Assembly (NCBI RefSeq): GCF_025698545.1
Contig: NC_068577.1
Coordinates: 1,364,001 to 1,428,000 of the forward strand
Direction: 5' to 3'
DNA length: 64,000 bases
DNA from: Gossypium raimondii
Taxonomy: Eukaryota; Streptophyta; Magnoliopsida; Malvales; Malvaceae
Shown: positions 45,366 through 57,240 of the stretch, one piece after another
Position numbering within the stretch: the stretch's first letter is position 1
Layout of the letters: each line of letters opens with the position of its first letter
Program-made: the position numbers and the translations under genes
Notes under the pieces: generated by a model
Told to the model about the DNA's origin: nothing
The model's database searches: none
What the model saw: the letters and a program-made list of their open reading frames with translations, nothing else

Positions 45366-46517
45366 TCATCCTTGAACCCCAATGAACCCTAAAATCAGAT
45401 TCATTGAAGTGATAAGCAGCCAATTTGTAAGCCAAATGGCCACCAAGCAAATCCCAGAATTCTTAGCCCCACTTGAGAACTCCACATTATATTTCATTGT
45501 CATATTCTCTGTTAAAATACCCCATTTCCTCCCTCTTTCATTGTTCCCTCCACCATGATCCATCAACTCATATACATAAACCTCGGCCACCCCATCTTTC
45601 TTCAATGGTGTTGCAGCTCCTGACTTCAAATGCCTGACCAAACCCTTCAAATACATCTCTGCATAAACCCCATTTGCTTCAACCTCCTCCGCTTGGCTTC
45701 CCCCGCTCGGCCACCCCGTTTCCGCCACGACCACCGGGATATTCTGGTACCCCATCGCTGCCATAGCTGTCAAGACGGCATCTGCCATCATTGCAAACAG
45801 GTTAAAGTACCTTATCCCAGTGACGGGATCGTCTCGGAAGTTGAAAAGGTTGTCTTGGAATAAAGCAAACCCGATTGGGATTTCGCTGTTGAGGCGAAAA
45901 AGGTTGTAGGGATAAATGTTGATGAGGAAAGAGGAATTCGTTTGTTCCAAGAATTGGAGCAAGGGTTTTATGATGAGGTCACCGGCTGGTTGTTGGAACA
46001 CGGCGGAGGAAGGTGGGAAAGCGGTGGTGATTGTGGAGAAGAAAGAGAATGTGGCGGAGATTTGGATTTTATTGATGCCTAGCTCTTGAAGTGCATGGTG
46101 GAGGTTTCTCGTTGCCGGAAGAAGGAAAGGGGAGAAATCTTGTATGGTGGTGGAATCGAGCACGGTGTTGCCTACGGAGATGAGGCAGATTTTGGAACGA
46201 GGGTAAAAAGGGAGGACGTGACGGCGGAGCCAGCTGAGTGCGACGGAGCCGTTGGAGGCGAGAGCCGGGAGGTGAGAGTTTGAGATGGAGAGGAAAAGGG
46301 AAGTGTTGGTGGGTGCAAAGGCTTTAATGAGAGAAGGGTCGGGGTCGGGCAGGCGGACACTGGTGATCTTGAGGGCGGAGATGAGGGATGAAACCTTGGC
46401 CGGCAAAGGCGGCGGTGGAGGAGAGACGGTGGAGGAATAGGTGATTCCGATGGAAGGGATGGAAGAGGTGAAGTGGAGGAAGGAGAAGAGGACAGAAAGG
46501 AAGAGAAAGGAAGCCAT
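45366..46517 (-). CDS. GH17 beta-1,3-glucanase-like protein lacking the acid/base Glu
   Basis: Intronless gene of 383 codons. Signal peptide at residues 1-19 (FLFLSVLFSFLHF, cut near SSIPS). A GH17 fold follows: GITYSS start, VRLPDPDPSLIKAF, the beta-strand ICLISVGN at 110-117, INIYPYNLFRL, the nucleophile strand VVVAETGWPSGG with Glu266, and RKWGIL near 330. A hydrophobic end (about 355-380) suggests a GPI signal. Active GH17 enzymes read VGNE at the second strand; here residue 118 is Thr (GNT), so the proton donor is absent. It may bind rather than cut beta-1,3-glucan (callose), or use another residue. The Arabidopsis neighbour At3g55780 is, as I recall, also GH17; whether it shares this change I do not know. 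No other damage, so it looks like a maintained gene. Confidence 0.88.
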   Translation of the reverse strand: MASFLFLSVLFSFLHFTSSIPSIGITYSSTVSPPPPPLPAKVSSLISALKITSVRLPDPDPSLIKAFAPTNTSLFLSISNSHLPALASNGSVALSWLRRHVLPFYPRSKICLISVGNTVLDSTTIQDFSPFLLPATRNLHHALQELGINKIQISATFSFFSTITTAFPPSSAVFQQPAGDLIIKPLLQFLEQTNSSFLINIYPYNLFRLNSEIPIGFALFQDNLFNFRDDPVTGIRYFNLFAMMADAVLTAMAAMGYQNIPVVVAETGWPSGGSQAEEVEANGVYAEMYLKGLVRHLKSGAATPLKKDGVAEVYVYELMDHGGGNNERGRKWGILTENMTMKYNVEFSSGAKNSGICLVAIWLTNWLLITSMNLILGFIGVQG

Positions 46518-46799
46518 TTTTCACTGTTCGTGAAATAATGATGAAGGGAGCGTGAGTTCAGTTAGTTAAGTAACGGCGGTTAGAGGCTGTTATTTTGGGC
46601 GGGAAAGTTCAGTTGTGGTTGTGTGTGATTCTCTGCGGAATGGTGCACATTTAACATTCATCTGAACGGTTCATTGGAAAACGATCTGTGATGTTAAGGG
46701 AATGATTGATTGATGTATTTTGATTTTGGATGAGGCCCATTGGGTTGAATCTAATATGAATCGAATTCTGGGCCTAGTTCCTAATTAATTTCATTAATA
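46518..46799 (-). promoter_or_regulatory. Upstream region of the GH17 gene
   Basis: Read on the minus strand this is the leader and promoter of the GH17 gene. A TGGGCC core appears near 46770 on the minus strand (plus GGGCCT). No TATA box is clear. Confidence 0.3.
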
Positions 46800-47290
46800 A
46801 CAGTGTTTGGATGGGCGGTGGGCTGCGGTGCGGCGTAGAGGTGTTCATGGGCTGGGCCGGGCCCAGGAAAAAATTTCGGCCCGGGCCCAGCCCGGCCCGT
46901 TTTTTAAATAAATACCAAAAATTTATTTTTAAAATTAAAATTAAAATTAAAAAGTATTTTAAAAATATTTTAAAATTAAAAAATTAAAAAGTATTTTAAA
47001 AAATTTTAAAATTAAAAAATTAAAAAAGTATTTTAAAAATAAAAAATAAAAATATTTATTATTCAGGCGGGCAGGCCCGGCCAAAAAAGTGGTGCCCGAG
47101 GCCCGGCCCGTTTTTTAATCGGGCCTCGTTTTTTTCCCAAGCCCTCGGGCCTATATTTTTACCCAAACCCTCCCATATTTCGGGCGGGCCGTCGGGTCGG
47201 GTCGGGCCGGGCCGCTCGGCCCATGAACACCTCTAGTGCGGCGCGTTTAAATTATTTTTTGTCTCACGCTACAGTATCTAATCTCATTGC
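46800..47290. mobile_element. Tourist-like MITE, copy 4, split by a hAT MITE
   Basis: The left piece (CAGTGTTTGGATGGGCGGTG) and the right piece starting at 47236 (GTGCGGCGCGTTTAAATT, then TTGTCTCACGCTACAG) together make the family body seen at 2937 and 14673. The right terminal repeat is missing, lost after about 47290. Element 46836-47235 sits inside it. Confidence 0.7.
46836..47235. mobile_element. hAT-like MITE, 400 bp, perfect 8-bp duplication
   Basis: Perfect 17-bp terminal inverted repeats: TAGAGGTGTTCATGGGC at the left and its complement GCCCATGAACACCTCTA at the right. The 8-bp direct repeat GTGCGGCG flanks it (46828-46835 and 47236-47243). TAGAG ends plus an 8-bp duplication identify hAT. 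The ends are rich in GGGCC while the core is AT-rich. No transposase. It inserted into an existing Tourist-like MITE. Confidence 0.9.
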
Positions 47291-47351
47291 TATCAAGTGA
47301 TTAATAAAACAAATTCATTGATTACATTAATATATTTTGTATAATTGTCCT

Positions 47352-49461
47352 TGTCGAAACCGTTTTTTTGAAAACAAAAATTTTAGTGTCGACTTTAAAA
47401 ATAAAGTTGGAGTCGCCACCGATCTTTTATTAAGGTGTAATCGGCTCATCTTAAAAAAATATTTTGGTCTACGAATTTTGAGAAAACGAGTCCGGGAGTC
47501 AGTTACGCACGAGGAAGGTTAACATCCTCGTAACGCCCAAAATCGGTACCAAATTAATTATTTGATGTCTTAGTGTCGAAGGTTTTAAAAAATTTTAAAA
47601 TCAACTCAAATGATGAAATTTGAAAAAGGATAATCAATTGTTCAAGTCATGTAAAGAAATCGAGTCCCAATACGTTAGGGTACAATTCCTCAGAATCCCT
47701 GAACTTTGAATATCACTCTATTTTATGCGAAAATCTTCATTTTGAGAAAGTAACATGCCACACCCAATACGTTAGGACACGACAAGTTAAGTTCCCAAAA
47801 ATGATTTTTATACTCATGCATTTTGAATAAAGAATATTCTTGGCTTTTTAAGATTGACAAAGAAAATCAGAACCCAATGCGTTAGGGCTCAATTTCCCTC
47901 GAAAATCCCAAACTTCGAATAATGTTTTTATTCAAAAAAAAAAACATTTGAATCAAGAAAAAATGATTTTGATATACTGACGAAACCAAAATATAAATTA
48001 AAAGGTATATTAAAAATGTTGATGTAATATGAAACAAATATTTTAATCTAAAATATATATGTATATGTGTTTGAAAATCGTGAAAATAAAAAAATATAAA
48101 AGTATGCATATGTATATATATGTATGTAAAAAAATATGAAAATAAATGATAAAACGTATATATGAAAGTAGGTATATGTACATACTCACGAAAGTAAAGG
48201 TAAAACAAATGTTTTGGAACTAAAATATAAAAGATATATATGGTTTGTAAAAAATGTGTGTATTTAAAAAATGAAAAAAATAATACATTAAGAAATTATG
48301 AAAATGCATATATATGTATATATTATAAAAAAAACTATGCGAGTAAAAACATGCATATATGTATTATATATAAAAGATAATGCGTGTATAAAGATAGAAG
48401 TAATGATGATAACAGTGATAGTAAATAATATAATAATAATTAATAATGCTATAATGATAAACATAAAAAAAAAGAAATAATAATAATAAAATGGCTAACG
48501 ATGGACTAAATTGAACTTAAAAACAAAAAAAAGGGGTAGATTCGAAAATAAGTAAAAAAAGAACAAACTTGATCGAACACGCGAATAATAAGGAGGGATC
48601 AAAAGGGAAATTAATCCCTTCCCTCCAAAACGCTCGCATTGAGGGACCAAATCAAAACAAAAATAAAATATGCGGCCTAATTTAAAAAAAGGGTGAAATA
48701 GGTCTGATTGGAGTGCGCTGCAAGAAGGAGGGCCTAAATGCGCAATTTCCCCATTAACCAGAACGCGCGGATCCTTCCCTCCGGGTCGAGTCACCGCGCG
48801 GGTCATGACCTCCTAAACGACGCCGTTTTGTCTTTCTTTAAAACAAATTTTTCTAAAAAAACTGTTCCATTTCATTTTTTCTAAAAAAAAATTACAGCAG
48901 GGGGAAAGATCCTTTCTTTCTCCCTCTTTCTTTTTTTATTATTTACTGTATATTTTGAAAAAATAAATCGAAACAAAGAAGCCAAAAAGAAAAAAATGTT
49001 TCAACCTTAAATCTCTCTTTGTATTCTCAAGATCTCTGCTTGTTGATATTGAATCTCCCCACTTTCCTCTTTTACAGTGCCTTTTATAGCCGAAAATGGA
49101 AAAGAAAAAAAATCAAAAATCCCACCAAATCTATTCTGTTATTTGTTGGCATTATATTGCCCGATTTTTGCTATTCTGTTTGGCTTCCATTTCTTTGTTT
49201 GTTGTTTGTCACGTGTACAAACGTGGTGTCTGAGCGGCACACACTGGGAAGGTCATCTTTGCGACATTTCTTGGCGGTGGGCGTGTAGACGAGAGGCGCA
49301 AAAGAGGTAGCGATTCTTGGCGTAAGCTAACTGGTGGCTACTTTAGGGTTTCTGCTAATGTTTTCTTTTTGGGCTGAGTTTTGGGTTAATGTTTGGGCTA
49401 GGTTAATTTGGATTTTGGGCCTGTTTATTGGTTTGGGCCCGGGCATATTTGGGCTTGTACA
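47352..49461 (-). mobile_element. Solo LTR of a related gypsy family
   Basis: About 2.1 kb, starting TGTCGAAACCGTTTTTTTG and ending GGGCTTGTACA. It lines up with the LTRs at 22118 and 31621: the shared GGAGTCGCCACC, GTTACGCACGAGGAAGG and CGCCCAAAATNGGTACC words, the TA-rich middle, the AACGACGCCGTTTTG motif and the GGGCC end all occur in the same order. It is more diverged from them than they are from each other, so it is another family or an older insertion. No internal region or partner LTR is present, and no 5-bp duplication is evident. It is a fossil. Confidence 0.75.
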
Positions 49462-51300
49462 GTTGATTTTTGCATGCAAAGCAAAATAGAAGCAAATGTT
49501 GTTCACTGGTTGTCTAATGTTTAAACTAATACTAAGTGGTATTACGTGGTCAGGTCGTAATACGGAAAGACAACTTATATTAATAGACGAACCTAAACAT
49601 ATCCTTAGTCTAATTGAAAATAAGCAAACCGATTGAAAGACTAATATACCGTCTATCAAGTCCAATTGGGAGGATGCTTTGTCTTAGGCATTGAAGCGGA
49701 TGATTTCTAGAACATAGAGACGTAAATGTGATTGACTGAACTGATAATACATCGGACTGAACCCAATCCTTAATTAATTAAATTTCATTCGTTTCTTTTT
49801 TTATAATTTTGATAATAAAATTTTAATTGAAATATAATTATAAATATAAATATATTATCAACAATTTAAAAATACTAACAAATGTTAAGTGTAATAATAA
49901 AAAATCTAAAAGATTTTATTCAACCATTTGTTACCATTTTTATTAAAGAAAAAACATATAGATATAGAAGGACAAAAAAACAGCCATGATGAGGTTTTTT
50001 TTTTGTTTTAAATTAAATGATGATGAACGGTAAAGATGTTTATGGGTCGGGTTGAAGTCTAGTTATAAAAAAACTTCAAGTACAAGTTCATTTTTGGATT
50101 AGTCAGTCTCATCCAAACAACTTATTGTATTATTTAAATTGAATTCGAGTCAGTTTGAAATACAAAAATCTTTATTCAAACTAAATTAGATCGAATTTAT
50201 CGAGTCAGGCAAGCTATTCGACCCTAAGAGTGACTGCTGTGAAAAAAAGAGAAAAAGGGTATCGTGAAATGAAGAAAGGAAAGGAAATGATAAGAGGACG
50301 CAACAGCGTGGGAAACGGCATGTGAAATTGTCCCAACCACACTTTTCGGCATGAGAAAAAGGGCATTTGTTTTTACTTTGCACCAACAACATTCAATCAA
50401 TCACCGTGGATCACCATTTCCTTATTTTATTTATTTTATTTTCTTTTGTTTATTTCATTTTATTTAAAAACACTTTTTTGATGTATCAGACGAGAAAAAT
50501 AAAACTTTAGTAGTAATACAATTAGTGTGACTTGAACCCAATTTACAATGAAGGTAATAGACACCCTGATTATTAAATCAACATACGAGTTTCTTAATTT
50601 AAAAATATTTTGAATTATCTAAAAAGGATTTACATATAATAAAATTCTAAATTTATTGATATAATAAAATAAGAAGTGGAAAATATCTCTTAAAATAATA
50701 ATCCAAACTTAATTTAAAATTTTAAATCACACAATTGTTTGTTTTTATATAATTAAATTATAATATTTAAAATCGACCAAAATTACCAAAAAGACAAAGT
50801 GTCTGAAAAGAAACAAGGGTCAACGTTGTCAATTTGGTTTCAATTTTCAAACAGCAAAAGCCAGCCCTGTTGGAGTTGGTTGAAATAAAGACAAGATAAA
50901 GCCGCCACCTCACTTTTTTTTAAAATAATACTTTTGGTATAATTCTAAATTTAGTCCTTAATGTTTACATTTTTTATAATTTAAATTTTTATTTATTTTT
51001 AGTTAATTTTAATTATTAACATTTTAAAAAGGGTTAAATTATTTTTTCTTAACAAATTTTTTTTTTTACATTTTAGTAAGTTTTCATTAATAAAAGTAAT
51101 TAAACTCTTTTAAAAATTAATAGTCAAATATTATTTTTTAAAAGACTAATGATTAAATTTAATTAAAAAAGGACAAAATTGACACAAAAATGTAAATATT
51201 AAGAACTAATTTATCATTATACCTATTTTTTCTTATTTATTTAAATTAAAACTCGAATATTTTCTCATTTATAATCCATAGTCATCCACTTCAGCACCAT
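49462..51300. other. AT-rich intergenic DNA
   Basis: No gene recognised. A partial head of the hAT-like family (GATGTTTATGGGTCGGGTTG) occurs at about 50033-50052. Around 50930-51230 there is a foldback-like pair (AATTTAGTCCTTAATG and inverted AAGAACTAATTTATC), perhaps another MITE. Confidence 0.35.
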
Positions 51301-51337
51301 CTGCTCGCTGCAAAAAGTACCCTTCTTCAACACCAAT

Positions 51338-51360
51338 CTCCTCTCTCTCTCTCTCTCTCT
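51338..51360. repeat. CT microsatellite in the WLIM2 core promoter or leader
   Basis: (CT)n of about 11 units just upstream of a TATA-like GATAAATA near 51369. CT/GA tracts near transcription starts are frequent in plant genes. Confidence 0.6.
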
Positions 51361-51466
51361 ATTTTGTTTGATAAATACCCAGAAAACCCTTTCAGTCTTC
51401 TAGCTCTCAATTTCTTTTTCTTTTTTACCTTCTTATTTCATAGATCCAGGGTGCTCTTCTTCTTAG

Positions 51467-52021
51467 GTACATTTTTAATTTCCCATTTAACTTCAAAATT
51501 TTGACCCGGTTTTGTTTTCAGTTGTTATTATCTTATTGTGTTTTGGGGTTTTTTTTGGTTGTATGTTTTTCAGATTAGATCATCTAACTGGGATTTTTGC
51601 TTTATTTATGATTTTTATTGAAATCCCGGATTCTGGGTTTTTTGAGGATGCAAGTTCATAAAGTTTCTGAGATTATATTTTGCTAGCTTTAATTACTGTT
51701 GATTGCATTTATGTTTTTCTTTAGATCATAGCTAATGTTTGAATAAACTGTTTCAAAGCTCCAACTTTTAGAGCTAGTTTCTTTGAATTTGACTTGATTT
51801 GATTCTGAATTGTGTGTTTTTAGTTGTTTGTTTGAACCTCTTTGGACAGTTATATTTGCAAAATATAAGAAAGGAAATTGAATTCAAGCCGATCCATTAA
51901 ACTAGATAAAGAACAGTATTGTTTCGATGTCCCTAATTTCAGATCTAATTTGGTTGAACTCAACTTAATTTGAGTTCTAAATTGTGTGTTTTTGGTTGTT
52001 TGATTGATCATCTTTGAGCAG
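51467..52021 (+). other. Probable 5' UTR intron of WLIM2
   Basis: A donor-like TTAG/GTACAT at 51467 follows a pyrimidine-rich leader. Candidate acceptors are TTTGGACAG ending at 51849 and TTTGAGCAG ending at 52021, lying in two copies of a ~172-bp tandem duplication (about 51799-51970 and 51971 on). Either would leave a short second leader exon before the ATG at 52077. Inference only; transcript data are needed to fix the ends. Confidence 0.4.
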
Positions 52022-52076
52022 TTCACATTGGCATAGATAAAGGACTGTACGGTCAGATCTAAGCCGTATTCTAGCA

Positions 52077-53816
52077 ATGTCGTTTACCGGTACTCAGCAG
52101 AAATGCAAGGCTTGTGAGAAGACTGTTTATCCGGTCGAACTTTTGTCGGCTGATGGGATCCCTTACCATAAGTCTTGCTTCAAATGCAGTCATTGCAAAG
52201 GGACACTAAAGGTAATATCTTGTAATTTCTTTCAATCATTTTCTGCTCATTTGTCTTGTTTTGTACATTGATTAGGTTGTAAGAAAGTGGGATATGAAAT
52301 TATCTATTGCCATTTATTGCATTTGTGTTAAAGTTTCAACCTTTTTTTCTTTGTTCATCGGTTAATTTAGTTGATCTCGGTTGCAATGTGTAATCAAATG
52401 TAGCGCGTGATAGATTCTGTTTACCAACTTTTTTGATTTTACTTAGCAGCATTTCTGTTCTGAATTTCCAGTTGGGTAATTACTCCTCGATGGAAGGTGT
52501 CGTTTATTGCAAGCCTCATTTCGAGCAACTGTTCAAGGAGTCGGGGAATTTCAACAAGAATTTCCAGTCACGTATGTATTTTTTTTTCCTCTCGGTGGAT
52601 GGAATCCTTTATTTGGTTTCTTGATAGTTTTCGTGTTTCGTTGGTTTTTAATTTGCCTTCGGTTTTGTTTTCGGCAGCTGCAAGGTCAGCTGAGAAGTTA
52701 ACTCCTGAGCTGGTAAAATCTCCCTTGCAAACACCGGATGTGTTTGATGTTTCGATTAATTGGGAAAAATTCGTTATAGTGTGTCATAATGTTTTTGCTA
52801 ACTCCTAATAGCTCGTGTTAATTTCAGACAAGATCACCTAGCAAAGCCGCCAGCATGTTTTCCGGGACACAAGAAAAATGTGCTACTTGTGGCAAAACTG
52901 CTTATCCACTCGAGAAGGTAGCTTTTGAGATCCATTAAATCATTAGATGAGAAATCTATATATTTTCTGCAATTGCCGGACTCCAATTTTCTGGTTATCT
53001 ATATGCCCTCTTCTAAACCCAACTCTTACTCCTAATTGGTCCTCGTGGCCCTGCCACATTCATCTGAACCTTTACGATCTTTACTTCTTGGTTTGCTCTT
53101 TCTTTTTGATAAAATAAGGTGTAGTGTAAATCCTATAATAGTTCAAAGATGCAAGATTGGCTTGGCTCAGTTTTCCTTCTACCGTATGCTTTATCTCATT
53201 GCTGCTAGGTTTAGGGTCGTAAAGGGAAACTCTTCACGAAGGAGAGTTATAATTAGATTTAGAGTTGTCCAAGTTCCATTTGAAATAACAATTGCTCGTG
53301 TAAAATGAGCATCGTCTTCAAGTTAGAAGTGATCCTTTGCTTCTCTAAATATTCTAACATTCTTGGAACTCGAAAGAATTTTGAGCTTGACAAAGGAGTA
53401 CATTCCTTGTTGAAGTTCGTTGCTCCGATGCTTTATTTTTCCTGAGATATCCATGTCCGGCACATTTCCAGAAACAGTTGTGGAGACACATACATCGTTT
53501 TGCAATGCTTCAAGGCACATGCATACATATATATCTTTGTAACAGTGTAAATGCCCTCGAGCTTGTAGTAAAATGCAATGTATTCTTTTGTTCGAAAATT
53601 TGACAGGTAACAGTGGAAGGACAGTCGTACCACAAGTCATGTTTCAAATGCTCTCATGGTGGCTGCCCTATAACTCCATCAAATTATGCAGCACTTGAAG
53701 GCATTTTGTATTGTAAACATCACTTCTCCCAACTTTTTAAGGAGAAAGGAAGCTACAACCACCTTATCAAGTCTGCATCGATTAAGCGCGCAGCTGCCTC
53801 CGTTCCAGAAGCTTAA
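52077..53816 (+). CDS. WLIM2: WLIM2-type LIM-domain actin-bundling protein
   Basis: Five coding exons: 52077-52211, 52472-52571, 52678-52712, 52828-52917 and 53607-53816. GT-AG introns, phases closing to 189 residues, the usual WLIM2 length. Plant two-LIM proteins bind and bundle actin filaments and also enter the nucleus. LIM1 zinc ligands include Cys10, Cys13, His31, Cys34, Cys37, Cys40, Cys58 and His61. LIM2 ligands include Cys108, Cys111, His129, Cys132, Cys135, Cys140, Cys156 and His159. The linker reads [20 protein letters not shown], and the end [11 protein letters not shown] is typical of the WLIM2 group. The short 35-bp exon 3 is confirmed by phase. The 3' end converges on the translocator gene 680 bp away. 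Confidence 0.96.
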
Positions 53817-54495
53817 ATCCGTGTGTTAATATCCATATCATTTTGAGTTTTTCCTTCTTTCCTCGTGATTGCCGGTGTGTTTGATTTATGTTTATGTGAG
53901 AACCGAAACAAAGACAAAACAAAGAACTGGGTTCAGACATATTTCGGGTTTGCTGGTTCATCAGCGTATATGTATGTTATGATGTTTGATTGATGTATGG
54001 GATTGGGATCATTCTGCATTCCCCAATTTGTAAAAACGACCATTCCACAATGTTGAATGAATCTATATTCATGAAATTTGTTGAACAATAAGTCATTACT
54101 GTGTTGTAGTGATCACATCATGCATGCATACATAACTACCAGCATAGAAAAACACTATGGTAAGGCATTAAACAAAATGTTAAACTTAGTGACCTTTTTT
54201 TCCCCATTAAATCAATATAAGACCAAACCTACAAACTTTGTCCGAAAGAATAAAAAACATAAAAATGGCCAACTTATTGAAACTTTCTAGTTTTTTTTTT
54301 TTACTAATACTGCAGCCGATTCCGATACAGAAGAAAAAAACCAGTTTCCCAGGCTTTCAGGGGATAAAAAAAATTGAATCTAAAATGGCCCGAACTTTGA
54401 CTATTTCGATGTTGTCACTGTCCTTGCAATAAAGGAAACAAAATATACGACCGATGATACAATGATCACACGTATCGTGTCCACAAGATGACGTC
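53817..54495. other. Convergent 3' region between WLIM2 and translocator genes
   Basis: 3' UTRs of the two genes, with a T-run near 54290-54302. Nothing else recognised. Confidence 0.4.
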
Positions 54496-56455
54496 TCATT
54501 TGCTTCGTTTCTTGGCTTCACTGTAAAGTATAACTCCAAAGACTGTGAGTGTATAACCAAGCATACCGGTAACAGACACTGGGTTTCTAAAAATTAAAAT
54601 TGAAACCACCACAGCTACGGCTCCTTTTGCGTTTCCTAGAACCTGCAAGTGCAAATATCTCAGTATCTCCAAAGGCTTAGACTAATGTGATCGTTCCCTT
54701 TGCTAAGTTTATAATGAACCAACAATTATCGCAACCGTGCAGGTTTCCATATACAACCAAAAGACGGGTAGAAGTACTCATGACTTTAATGTCACATACC
54801 ACATACTCTCTTCACATGTTTTCTCACAAAAGGAAACAAGATAAATGTGTAGCATATTCCTAAAAGCCTAAAAACCGGGGGAAAAAGACGTAGAGAAAAT
54901 CCGGAAACAAGGATCACGCATGTCATACCTGCAAAGTGAGGGCGCTGGTGTGTTTCGTGACCAAAAAGTTGGTCAGGTTCACAAAATATGCTAGTGCTGA
55001 ATTGAATAAGAGATACCAAATGATCTTGACGTCATCTCGAGCAAGGGCGAGGGTAATACCAACCACGTTTTCTTCCATAAAGAGCGTTGCAGGAAGTAGA
55101 AATACAACGGCTATTGGAGCCATGTAAAGGAGGAGGTTCATGGAATTCAGTTTCTCTCTAAAATAAAATCAGGAGAATTTGTTAGTAACCGTTTCTAAGT
55201 CCGACCATGGTACAAAAGCAAAGAAGTAAAGAATTCTCACCCTTCAGAAGAAAGCAAAATTCCTTGTAAAACCGATTTGAGAGCTCTTGCAGCTGTAGCT
55301 GAAATGCACATGATAAAACCGAATAGATGGAAACTTGGTTCACCCTGTCATCGAAAAAAACAAGTAATGTGAAAAAAGCATAGCAAAAGTTTTAAATATA
55401 TAAAGATACAAAGAACAAATTCAAAGGTTTTGAATCAAACATAGGGGCAAAACACCGGACAGAACACTTCTAAATTCCACAACCAAAACATCAACAATTC
55501 AATGTGTTAATCATCCATTTGAAACCAAAAAAGAGAAGATAATCGATGAATGCAATCGTTCAACTAATACTTCGATTCAATGTTTTTCAGCAACCGAATT
55601 GAGCTTAAAGCAAATACTTTGATTCATAATTCTAACTACGATGCACCGTAATCCTTCCTTCGACTAATAATGGATTCTTTAGGCTACCATGAAGCTCATG
55701 ATAAGAATCCATTTCTCTACAACTAATCACATCAAAATAATCACAGGAGAATTCCCTCTAAATTATCACTTAAAAATCATATAAAACCAACATAATTCAA
55801 TAAAATAAAGCAAATCCTTCAAAAATTTTCATTCAAACGAATTCCCACATTACCATCTCCATTATTAACCAATAAAAAAAAAACAGACAAAATTTAGCAG
55901 GCAAAGCAACACAAATTTCAAGAAAACAAAGCGAAACCCATTTCAAATTAACAAAGAAAAAAAAGATAAGAAATTCATTAACTAATTAAAAAAATTAAAG
56001 CCAAAAATGCATACCCCACTGGCAATGATAACCCCAGTAACAACGGGAATAAGGGTAATATACGTAAGCCAAGCCTCCCTCTTCAATGTCATCAAGTAAG
56101 CGAAAACCGCTGTGAAGAACGGCGTCGTGGCCCCAACGGCTTGATTGAAACTGACCGGCAGGTACCTAAGAGAAATATTCCCAAACACCACCGACACGCA
56201 AAAGACCAAACTCAAAGCCGAGATCTTAAGGAACTGAACCTTAGATCGAATGGTTTGCATGGGGACCATCTTCATCCATGCAATCGCGATGTAGCTAAGC
56301 AAAGAACAAGCCGTCATGTGACACATGGTTAAGAAGATTGGGTATTTGAAACCATAATTGCTGAGTAAATATTTGTTCAATAACAAGACACCAATGTTGG
56401 AGGAGTACCAAGATGTTACTAGCCCAAAGGTGAATAGTTTGGAATTGGTTTTCAT
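54496..56455 (-). CDS. Golgi nucleotide-sugar / triose-phosphate-type translocator
   Basis: Four coding exons on the minus strand: 56455-56015, 55344-55241, 55157-54929 and 54642-54496. GT-AG introns, phases closing to 306 residues. It closely resembles Arabidopsis At3g11320/At5g05820, members of the NST-KT (TPT/EamA-like) family with about ten membrane helices. Conserved stretches include [20 protein letters not shown] (near residue 14), [70 protein letters not shown] and the tail SEAKKRSK. The relative UUAT1 carries UDP-uronic acids into the Golgi for cell-wall polysaccharides, so a UDP-sugar is a reasonable substrate, but it is not shown by the sequence. The dilysine-like KKRSK end could aid ER/Golgi sorting. 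Confidence 0.93.
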
Positions 56456-57240
56456 GACTGGTTTTTTTGGGAATGGGATTTCAAGATCTGGGTGTTGCTT
56501 ATTTTTAGGGGAAAAAATTGGGTTTTGAATGGAAGGAAGGGAATTGGGTTATTTTGGTGAAAAAGGAGGACGGTTTAGGGATGAAATGGTGGAATTAGCT
56601 TCCATGGATCTGAATGAAAGCTTTTCAATAGGGAAATCAAGGAACCCCAAAGAGAAGAGAAATGAGAAATTTGACTTTGAAAAAGAAAAAAAGTTCGGTT
56701 TTTGAGGAAGACCAATGAAAACAACGTGGCTGCCTCTCTGCATATTTCTCTCAGGAGAAGAAGAAGGGTGATTGACAAAAGCATTTTGTGTTTTATTTTT
56801 TAATGTTATTTTTTATTTTGGTTTTCCTTTATTATATTTCTTTTTTGGAGAATTTTTATTTTGGTTCTTAATGGAGTGGAGTAGGGTTGCTTTAAATTAT
56901 TGTAAATCATTATTTGATATATTTATTTAAAATCAGTTTAAATTTTATCAAAATGTATTTTTTGTGATTTTTTATGTTTTAAATAATTAAATAAGTATAA
57001 ATAATAAGAATTTTTTAACAGGTAATTTCAATAAAAACTTCATTTTTAAAATTTTTAAAATAGATTTTATACATAATTTATTTATTTATATTTTGCATGT
57101 GTTATAATCTAGTATTAAGTGATGCAATTGATTAACTTTCAATAAGATGTAAGTTTGAACGTACCTATTTAAAATGCTAATCAAGTCCTCAAAATCAAAC
57201 GATCTAAATTAGAGGATATTATGGGCTTAAATAGACTCAA
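56456..57240. other. Leader/promoter of the translocator gene and AT-rich spacer
   Basis: The first ~330 bases upstream of the ATG are less AT-rich and probably hold the 5' UTR and promoter. The minus-strand frames at 56549-56784 lie in it and are not recognised. The rest is AT-rich. Confidence 0.35.
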
